The position numbers and the translations under genes are program-made. The notes beneath the pieces were generated by a model. The model did no database searches, was not told the DNA's origin, and worked only from the letters and a program-made list of their open reading frames with translations. From NCBI GenBank assembly GCA_964593515.1, contig CAZQJH010000081.1, positions 1 to 7,265 of the forward strand: DNA of 7,265 nt. The letters are read 5' to 3'. Source of the DNA: JAXJYR01 sp964593515 (GTDB taxonomy: Bacteria > Bacillota_I > Bacilli_A > Erysipelotrichales > Erysipelotrichaceae). Below are positions 1 through 4,723 of the stretch, in pieces (positions within the stretch are counted from its first letter, which is position 1; each line of letters begins with the position of its first letter).

Positions 1-14
1 TAATAATACTTAAG

Positions 15-55
15 AGAGAAAAAACGTATCCTAAAGATTTTTTAGGATACGTTTT
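15..55 (-). terminator. Intrinsic terminator of the DUF5662 gene, overlapping its 3' end
   Basis: Bases 21-35 and 41-55 are perfect reverse complements (15 bp) around a 5-base loop at 36-40. Read on the minus strand, the second arm runs into a T-rich stretch (T6 then TCTCTC). The stop codon TAG (31-33) and the preceding six codons lie inside the hairpin, so the arm codes for the C-terminal residues of the protein. On the plus strand the hairpin is followed by TTTTCTT, so it could also stop a plus-strand gene entering from the left. Only about four of the pairs at the stem ends are pure A/T, so the core is stable. Confidence 0.85.
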
Positions 56-570
56 CTTATATGGAGAATAGTAGCATCTAAACCATTATCTTTTAGATAA
101 GTTAAAATATGCAATAATAGTTTTTTAGTTTTTGGTGCCATTAAAACATTATCATAACTATTTAAGAAGTAATTTAAGGCACTAGCATCACTATATTTTT
201 CTTTTTCATAATTCATACTAGCAGCAATACGATCACAAGCCATTTCAACAACATAAATAACGGGCATTTCTACTGCTTTAACACAACCTTGATCATCACT
301 GTTAGCATTATCTAACCAATACTCCCAATGATGTTTATTACGTCCTTTATGATGTAGCCATCCTAAAGAATAACCTTTGATTTCTTTTTCATAATTGATA
401 GGTGAGCGATAACCTTGGTAATATTTAACTCCGGCAAAAAATTCAATGGGATGATATTTAGATAAATCATGTAAGATACCTTGTTGGTATAAACCACATT
501 TAAATAATAATTTAGTAACTAGAAACTTGTGATTATTAATCGTATTTAAATGAGCTATAAATTTAGACAT
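31..570 (-). CDS. DUF5662 family protein (HD-domain-like, function unknown)
   Basis: This 179-residue protein has no signal peptide or membrane segment and is probably cytoplasmic. It matches my recollection of the DUF5662 family of Firmicutes and their phages: an N-terminal HLNTINNHKFLV helix, then GLYQQGILHDLSKYHPIEF (H34-D35), the YYQGYRSPI segment, the histidine-rich WLHHKGRNKHHWEYW block (H73, H74, H80, H81) and EMACDRIAAS containing D113. The His/Asp arrangement, with an HD pair followed by paired histidines and a late Asp, looks like an HD-type metal-binding fold. Metal-dependent phosphohydrolase activity is therefore a reasonable guess, but no substrate is known. The ATG at 570 is preceded by an AAAAGGGGG Shine-Dalgarno (579-587). 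The gene is transcribed divergently from map under its own promoter and ends in its own terminator, so it is a single-gene unit. The family assignment is fairly secure; the function is not. Confidence 0.8.
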   Translation of the reverse strand: MSKFIAHLNTINNHKFLVTKLLFKCGLYQQGILHDLSKYHPIEFFAGVKYYQGYRSPINYEKEIKGYSLGWLHHKGRNKHHWEYWLDNANSDDQGCVKAVEMPVIYVVEMACDRIAASMNYEKEKYSDASALNYFLNSYDNVLMAPKTKKLLLHILTYLKDNGLDATILHIRKRILKNL

Positions 571-592
571 AAGCGATTCCCCCTTTTAAATT

Positions 593-601
593 ATTCTATC
601 A
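593..601 (-). promoter_or_regulatory. Extended -10 promoter of the DUF5662 gene
   Basis: On the minus strand TGATAGAAT (601 down to 593) fits the extended -10 pattern TGn-TAnAAT. I see no convincing -35 at the expected distance. The predicted start of transcription is near 586, right at the AAAAGGGGG ribosome-binding site, giving a leader of roughly 16 nt. It lies back to back with the map promoter. Confidence 0.55.
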
Positions 602-616
602 TAAATTTGGGCTTTG

Positions 617-625
617 TGTTATACT
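617..625 (+). promoter_or_regulatory. Extended -10 promoter of the map operon
   Basis: TGTTATACT is an extended -10 (TGn followed by TATACT at 620-625). The hexamer 17 bases upstream (TATCAT, 597-602) is a poor -35 and overlaps the divergent DUF5662 promoter. Transcription would begin near 632, leaving a leader of about 19 nt that contains the AGAAGG ribosome-binding site. It is the only promoter seen ahead of the five-gene map-ychF cluster. Confidence 0.6.
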
Positions 626-650
626 ATATCGTGGGAAGAAGGTGTTTTTT

Positions 651-1520
651 ATGGAATTAGGACGTAATTCGCTTTGTTGGTGTGGTAGTAAAAAGAAATA
701 TAAACAATGCCACGAAGAATTTGATAAAAAATTAATTGAGTTAAAGTTACGTAGAAAGAAAGTTCCTTCTCGTAATTTAATTAAAAATCAAAAAGATATA
801 GAAGGTATTAGAAAAAGTGGTTTAATTAATACTGGTGCTTTAGATCATGTTGCGAAACATATTAAAGCAGGTATGAGTACGGCGGAAGTTGATCAATTAG
901 TATATGACTATACTAAATCACATGGAGCAATTCCAGCCCCATTAAACTATGAAGGATTTCCTAAGAGTTGTTGTACTTCAGTTAATGATGAAGTATGTCA
1001 TGGGATTCCTAGTGAAGATGTAATCTTAAAAGAAGGAGATATCGTTAATGTAGATGTTTCTACTATTTATCATGGATATTATTCTGATGCTTCACGAATG
1101 TTTATGATTGGTGAAGTTAGTGAAGAAGCTAAACGTTTAGTAGAAGTTACGAAAGAATGTTTAGAAATTGGAATTGCTGCGGTTAAACCTTGGGGACAAG
1201 TTGGTGATATTGGGGCAGCTATTTATGAACATGCTACTAAAAATGGATATAGTGTAGTAGTTGATTTTGCTGGGCATGGAGTTGGTAAAGAATTCCATGA
1301 AGAACCAATGATTTCACATTATGGAAAAGCTGGTACCGGAATGGTATTAGCTCCAGGAATGGTTTTTACGATTGAACCGATGATTAATCAAGGAGATTAC
1401 CATTTATATATCGATAAAGATAATGGATGGACAGCTTATACAAAAGATGGTAAATTATCAGCTCAATGGGAACATACTATTTTAGTAACCGAAAAAGGAA
1501 TTGAAATCTTAACTCAATAG
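651..1520 (+). CDS. map: Type I methionine aminopeptidase with N-terminal SEC-C zinc motif
   Basis: The enzyme removes the initiator methionine from nascent cytosolic proteins after deformylation. The 289-residue protein carries all five metal ligands of the type I MetAP fold: D135, D146, H209, E242 and E274, plus the substrate-pocket histidine H117 in VCHGIP. The N-terminal extension is a SEC-C motif, C9-x-C11-x8-C20-H21, followed by a basic linker; in SecA a similar motif binds zinc and contacts partners, so a ribosome- or chaperone-targeting role is inferred. I place the start at ATG 651 because AGAAGG (637-642) is about 8 bases upstream; an in-frame GTG at 642 overlaps that site and would add only three residues. 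It is first in a cluster with dtd, folD, DUF951 and ychF, and the next gene starts 8 bases after its stop. The catalytic assignment is very secure. Confidence 0.95.
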   Translation: MELGRNSLCWCGSKKKYKQCHEEFDKKLIELKLRRKKVPSRNLIKNQKDIEGIRKSGLINTGALDHVAKHIKAGMSTAEVDQLVYDYTKSHGAIPAPLNYEGFPKSCCTSVNDEVCHGIPSEDVILKEGDIVNVDVSTIYHGYYSDASRMFMIGEVSEEAKRLVEVTKECLEIGIAAVKPWGQVGDIGAAIYEHATKNGYSVVVDFAGHGVGKEFHEEPMISHYGKAGTGMVLAPGMVFTIEPMINQGDYHLYIDKDNGWTAYTKDGKLSAQWEHTILVTEKGIEILTQ

Positions 1521-1528
1521 GTGATATT

Positions 1529-1975
1529 ATGCGCGTAGTATTACAAAGAGTAAAATGGGCTAAAGTCGAAGTTGAAGGTAAAGTTTGTGGACAAATCGAT
1601 CAAGGATATTTACTACTTGTGGGAATGCAAGAAGGAGATAGTGATGAAGAAATCAACAAACTAGCAAATAAATGTGCTCAGTTAAGGATTTTTGAAGATA
1701 GTGAAGGTAAGATGAACTTAGGTATTCAAGATATTCAAGGAAGTATCTTATCAATATCACAATTTACATTATATGCTGATTGTAAGAAAGGACGTCGACC
1801 TTCATTTGTGAAAGCAATGAAAGCAAACGAAGCTAAATTAGCATATGAAAAATTTAATGAGTGTTTAAGAGCTCAAGGGTTACATGTTGAATGTGGAATC
1901 TTTCAAGCTGATATGAAAGTCTCTTTATTAAATGATGGACCAGTGACAATTATATTAGATAGCGAGGAAATGTAA
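1529..1975 (+). CDS. dtd: D-aminoacyl-tRNA deacylase
   Basis: DTD hydrolyses D-aminoacyl-tRNAs (and Gly-tRNA-Ala), freeing the tRNA and keeping D-amino acids out of protein. At 148 residues it is the usual length of the family. It starts with the typical MRVVLQRV strand and has the SQFTLYAD motif (77-84, with T80 of the active site) and the NDGPVT motif (135-140). The Gly-Pro pair G137-P138 is the cis element that the dimer partner inserts to reject L-substrates. The ADMKVSLLNDGPVT C-terminal block is strongly conserved. The family often has GxFGA ahead of it, whereas here it reads GIFQA, a small deviation away from the key residues. AGGTGA at 1519-1524 overlaps the map stop codon and serves as ribosome-binding site. 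The gene abuts folD directly, and the folD ribosome-binding site lies within its last codons, suggesting coupled translation. Confidence 0.96.
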   Translation: MRVVLQRVKWAKVEVEGKVCGQIDQGYLLLVGMQEGDSDEEINKLANKCAQLRIFEDSEGKMNLGIQDIQGSILSISQFTLYADCKKGRRPSFVKAMKANEAKLAYEKFNECLRAQGLHVECGIFQADMKVSLLNDGPVTIILDSEEM

Positions 1976-2830
1976 ATGGGAACAGTTGTATATGGAAGTG
2001 AAATTGCCGCTAAAGTAAAAGCTGACTTAAAAATGAAAGTTGAAGCGATTAAAGCTAGTGGGCAAAGATTACCAAAATTAGTAGTTATTTTAGTTGGAAA
2101 TAATCCAGCATCATTGTCATATGTAAGTGGTAAAGAAAAAGCTTGTTTAGAAATTGGAATGGCTAATGATATGGTTCGTTTAGATGAAAATACAAGTGAA
2201 GCTGAATTATTAAAATTAATTGATGAATTAAATCATGATGATGAAGTTGATGGGATTTTAGTCCAATTACCATTACCTAAACATATGGATGAACATAAAA
2301 TTGTTCATGCAATTGATCCAAGTAAAGATGTTGATGGTTTTCATCCATTTAATGTTGGACAATTAATGTTACAAGAAGATACTTTTGTTGCTTGTACACC
2401 AAAAGGAATTATGCGTATTTTAGAAAGTATTGGCATGAAAGATTTAAGTGGAAAAGAAGCAGTAGTAATTGGACGTAGTAATATTGTTGGTAAACCAGTT
2501 GCACAATTATTAATGAATGCGAATGCGACAGTTACTGTTTGTCATTCACGTACCGCTAATATTCAAGAAGTTTGTAAACGTGGGGATATTGTTGTGGCAG
2601 CGATTGGAAAAGCTCGTTATATTAATTCTGATTGGATTAAAGATGGGGCGGTAGTAATTGATGTTGGAATTAACCGTGATGAAAATAATAAACTATGTGG
2701 CGATGTTGATTTTGATGATGTTGTTGAACATGCTTCATATATTACACCGGTACCTAAAGGAGTAGGACCAATGACAATTGCAATGTTAATGGAAAATACT
2801 ATTGAATCATATGAAAAAAAGATGAAATAG
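1976..2830 (+). CDS. folD: Bifunctional methylenetetrahydrofolate dehydrogenase/methenyltetrahydrofolate cyclohydrolase
   Basis: FolD interconverts 5,10-methylene-THF, 5,10-methenyl-THF and 10-formyl-THF, using NADP, and supplies one-carbon units for purines and formyl-Met-tRNA. The 284-residue protein is full length. The catalytic Y49-x3-K53 pair lies in the SYVSGKEKAC segment; family signature DGILVQLPLP is at 92-101, KDVDG at 117-121, and the NADP-binding GRSNIVGKP at 166-174 with HSRT following. The second signature reads PVPKGVGPMT (258-267), with Lys where the common consensus has Gly (PGGVGPMT). ATG 1976 follows the dtd stop with no gap and uses GAGG (1964-1967), inside dtd, as ribosome-binding site. 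Grouping with map fits a shared link to formyl-Met initiation, an inference from context. The assignment is very secure. Confidence 0.97.
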   Translation: MGTVVYGSEIAAKVKADLKMKVEAIKASGQRLPKLVVILVGNNPASLSYVSGKEKACLEIGMANDMVRLDENTSEAELLKLIDELNHDDEVDGILVQLPLPKHMDEHKIVHAIDPSKDVDGFHPFNVGQLMLQEDTFVACTPKGIMRILESIGMKDLSGKEAVVIGRSNIVGKPVAQLLMNANATVTVCHSRTANIQEVCKRGDIVVAAIGKARYINSDWIKDGAVVIDVGINRDENNKLCGDVDFDDVVEHASYITPVPKGVGPMTIAMLMENTIESYEKKMK

Positions 2831-2840
2831 GTAAAAAATT

Positions 2841-3047
2841 ATGGAAAAAATCAATTATGGTTTAAATGATATTGTGGAAATGAAAAAAGAACATCCATGT
2901 CATAAATCAAAACATTGGCGAATTATTCGAATGGGAGCAGATATTCGAATTAAATGTTTAGGATGTGGAAGTTCAGTCTTATTTCCTAGAACAGAATTTG
3001 AAAAGAAATTAAAAAGAATGATTGAAAAAGCAGAGAGTGAGGAATAA
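2841..3047 (+). CDS. DUF951 family small protein (YyzM-like), putative zinc binder
   Basis: This 68-residue protein belongs to DUF951, which in Firmicutes is commonly encoded just upstream of ychF, as yyzM is in Bacillus subtilis. It shows the family pattern: an N-terminal LNDIVEMKKEHPC strand, the central WRIIRMGADIRIKC block, C39-x2-C42 in KCLGCGSS, then the PRTEFEKKLKRM helix. C20 or H21 with C39 and C42 could form a small zinc site, and the fold may be a nucleic-acid-binding beta barrel; both are inference, as no function is established that I know of. The gene sits 10 bases after folD and 3 bases before ychF, so it is very probably co-transcribed and may work with the ribosome-associated ATPase. 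Its ribosome-binding site is weak (TAGG, 2828-2831, overlapping the folD stop), suggesting low expression or translational coupling. Confidence 0.88.
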   Translation: MEKINYGLNDIVEMKKEHPCHKSKHWRIIRMGADIRIKCLGCGSSVLFPRTEFEKKLKRMIEKAESEE

Positions 3048-3050
3048 AAA

Positions 3051-4154
3051 ATGGCTTTAACCGCAGGGATTGTAGGATTACCAAATGTTGGGAAATCAAC
3101 ATTATTCAATGCAATTACTAAATCACAAGTAGAAGCAGCAAACTATCCGTTTGCTACGATTGCTCCTAATGTTGGAGTTGTAGAAGTACCAGATGCAAGA
3201 GTTGATCGTTGTGCTGAAATCTTTCAAACTAAGAAAACGATTTATACTACTTTTGAATTTACTGATATTGCTGGATTAGTTAAAGGAGCAAGTAAAGGAG
3301 AAGGTTTAGGGAACCAATTCTTATCTAATATTCGTTTAACTGATGCGATTTGTCATGTTGTACGTTGTTTTGATGATATGGATATTACCCATGTTGAAGG
3401 AAGTGTAGATCCAATTAGAGATATTGAAATTATTAACTTAGAATTAATTATGGCTGATGTGCAAACTGTTGATAATCGTTTAAGTAAAATTGAACGTAAA
3501 GCAATTACTAATAAAGATAAAGATGCTATTAAAGAAGTTGAATTATTAAAAAGAATTAAAGAAGTATTAGAAGCAGGAGAAATGGCTCGTACTTTAGATT
3601 TAACTAAAGATGAATTAGCTTTAATTAAAGCCTTTAACTTATTAACGTTAAAACCAATGATTTATGTAGCTAACTTATCTGATGAAGAAATTCAAGAACC
3701 ACAAGCTAATAAATACTTTATGCAAGTAAAAGATTATGCAGATAAACAAGGAAACTTAGTTGTTGCGGTATCAGCTAAATTAGAAGAAGAATTATCAATG
3801 TTAGATAGAGAAGAAAAGATGGCTTTCTTAGAAGAATTAGGAATTAAAGAAAGTGGTTTAGATTCTTTAATTAAGATTGCTTATGAAACTTTAGATTTAT
3901 GTACATTTATTACCGCTGGAGTTCAAGAATGTCGTGCATGGACTTTCAAGAAAGGAATGTTAGCTCCACAATGTGCGGGAGTTATTCACTCTGATTTTGA
4001 AAAAGGATTTATTAGAGCTGAATGTTATGCTTTTGAAGATATTGATCAATATGGAAGTGAACAAGCAGTTAAAGAAGCTGGTAAATTACGTCTTGAAGGT
4101 AAAGATTATGTAGTTCAAGATGGGGATGTATTACATTTTAGATTTAATGTTTAA
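3051..4154 (+). CDS. ychF: Obg-family ribosome-associated ATPase YchF
   Basis: YchF (OLA1 family) is a P-loop protein of the Obg group that prefers ATP over GTP and associates with ribosomes; it has been linked to stress and redox responses and to translation start-site selection. The 367-residue protein has the family length. The Walker A loop GLPNVGKST is at 9-17, the G3 element DIAGL at 72-76, ASKGEG at 80-85, and the catalytic-type histidine H114 in DITHVEG. The G4 position reads NLSDEE (208-213) rather than NKxD, as expected for ATP specificity. A coiled-coil arm follows around 120-190 and a TGS domain at about 283-366. Position 35 is Ala (NYPFATIAPN), where E. coli YchF has the Cys tied to redox control. 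GAGG at 3039-3042 gives an 8-base spacing to the ATG. It is last in the operon; the rpsF-ssb-rpsR genes that follow ychF in Bacillus are absent. Confidence 0.97.
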   Translation: MALTAGIVGLPNVGKSTLFNAITKSQVEAANYPFATIAPNVGVVEVPDARVDRCAEIFQTKKTIYTTFEFTDIAGLVKGASKGEGLGNQFLSNIRLTDAICHVVRCFDDMDITHVEGSVDPIRDIEIINLELIMADVQTVDNRLSKIERKAITNKDKDAIKEVELLKRIKEVLEAGEMARTLDLTKDELALIKAFNLLTLKPMIYVANLSDEEIQEPQANKYFMQVKDYADKQGNLVVAVSAKLEEELSMLDREEKMAFLEELGIKESGLDSLIKIAYETLDLCTFITAGVQECRAWTFKKGMLAPQCAGVIHSDFEKGFIRAECYAFEDIDQYGSEQAVKEAGKLRLEGKDYVVQDGDVLHFRFNV

Positions 4155-4180
4155 GAGGATTTAATCCTCTTTTCTTTTTA
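4153..4180 (+). terminator. Intrinsic terminator after ychF
   Basis: AAGAGGAT (4153-4160) pairs perfectly with ATCCTCTT (4164-4171) around a 3-base loop and is followed by TTCTTTTTA. The hairpin overlaps the ychF stop codon (4152-4154) and ends about 10 bases before the darA promoter, so it separates the housekeeping operon from darA. The stem is short (8 bp), so some read-through is possible. Confidence 0.8.
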
Positions 4181-4188
4181 GATTTTTA

Positions 4189-4197
4189 TGGTATAAT
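4189..4197 (+). promoter_or_regulatory. Extended -10 promoter of darA
   Basis: TGGTATAAT is a perfect extended -10 (TGn plus consensus TATAAT at 4192-4197). No good -35 is visible: the expected region (about 4169-4175) lies in the T-rich tail of the ychF terminator. Transcription should begin near 4204, immediately at the AAGGAGG site (4205-4211), leaving a leader of only about 15 nt. There is no room for a riboswitch or attenuator. Confidence 0.75.
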
Positions 4198-4218
4198 TTA
4201 AAAAAAGGAGGAGTGCTT

Positions 4219-4542
4219 ATGAAGTTGATCATTGCGATTGTTTCTAAGGATGATAGTGGAGCACTATCAACAGCACTTACGAAAGAAGACTATCAAGTTA
4301 CAAGAATGGCTTCAACCGGTGGTTTTTTACGTAGTGGAAATGTTACATTATTGATTGGTACGCAAAGTGATAGAGTCGAAAGAGCGATTGAAATCATTAA
4401 TGAATTTTCACGACGTCGAAGTGAATTTGTTCCAGGAACTACAGGGTATGATATGGGTAGATTCGCAGGTGCCCCTTTGGAAGTTCAAGTTGGTGGTGCC
4501 ACAATTTTTGTAGTTGATGTCGAACAATTTATTAAATTATAA
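4219..4542 (+). CDS. darA: PII-like cyclic-di-AMP receptor DarA/PstA (YaaQ family)
   Basis: DarA (PstA, YaaQ; DUF970) is a homotrimeric PII-like cytosolic protein that binds cyclic di-AMP; its downstream targets are poorly known. The 107-residue product opens with MKLIIAIVSKDD and carries T28 and the TGGFLRSGN loop (33-41, including F36, L37 and N41), G47, and the C-terminal VGGATIFVVDVEQF strand, all typical. I choose ATG 4219 because AAGGAGG (4205-4211) lies 7 bases upstream; the in-frame GTG at 4213 is too close to that site. Compared with the Staphylococcus sequence as I remember it, position 26 is Gln instead of Arg and the final HQF is IKL, so two positions thought to contact ligand differ. 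The loop before the last strands is about two residues shorter. It is a single-gene unit with its own promoter and terminator, not in the usual tmk-yaaQ-yaaR-holB setting. Confidence 0.93.
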   Translation: MKLIIAIVSKDDSGALSTALTKEDYQVTRMASTGGFLRSGNVTLLIGTQSDRVERAIEIINEFSRRRSEFVPGTTGYDMGRFAGAPLEVQVGGATIFVVDVEQFIKL

Positions 4543-4547
4543 TAGTT

Positions 4548-4590
4548 AATAAAAACAAGGAATTAATTATTTCCTTGTTTTTATTTGTTT
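4548..4590 (+). terminator. Intrinsic terminator of darA
   Basis: Bases 4548-4562 and 4571-4585 are perfect reverse complements (15 bp) with an 8-base loop (4563-4570). The GC part is ACAAGGAA/TTCCTTGT, flanked by A- and T-runs, and TTTTTATTTGTTTT follows on the plus strand. It starts 6 bases past the darA stop. The A-run on the other arm could allow weak activity in the opposite direction. Confidence 0.88.
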
Positions 4591-4670
4591 TAAGACACTT
4601 TTAAATTTTTTGCATAAATAGTTGTGTGATAAATGAAACATTGCTTAAACAACTTAAAAAGAGCAAATAA

Positions 4671-4706
4671 GCATAAAAAAAGAGAAATGCATGATACATT
4701 TCTCTT
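4671..4706 (-). terminator. Intrinsic terminator of the NlpC/P60 hydrolase gene
   Basis: AAGAGAAATG (4680-4689) and CATTTCTCTT (4697-4706) form a perfect 10-bp stem around a 7-base loop. Read on the minus strand, the stem is followed by an uninterrupted T-run (7 or more T, complement of 4674-4680). It lies 17 bases past the hydrolase stop codon. The stretch between this and the darA terminator (4591-4670) shows no convincing gene or signal. Confidence 0.88.
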
Positions 4707-4723
4707 AAATTGATGATTTTTGA

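Noticed and set aside
642..650. GTG start for map, three codons upstream of ATG 651
   Set aside because: The GTG overlaps the AGAAGG ribosome-binding site, whereas ATG 651 is properly spaced and yields the usual MELGRNS SEC-C start.
2900..3109. Minus-strand open frame of 69 codons
   Set aside because: It is antisense to the DUF951 and ychF genes, has no ribosome-binding site or recognisable family, and spans two well-supported plus-strand genes.
4213..4218. GTG start for darA
   Set aside because: It lies directly against the AAGGAGG site; ATG 4219 has correct spacing and matches the family N-terminus MKLI.
4591..4670. Possible small RNA from nested inverted repeats (AGTTGT 4620-4625 with ACAACT 4649-4654, TTTGC with GCAAA outside)
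   Set aside because: The stems are short with large loops and mismatches, there is no good promoter, and such matches are expected in AT-rich sequence between two terminators.
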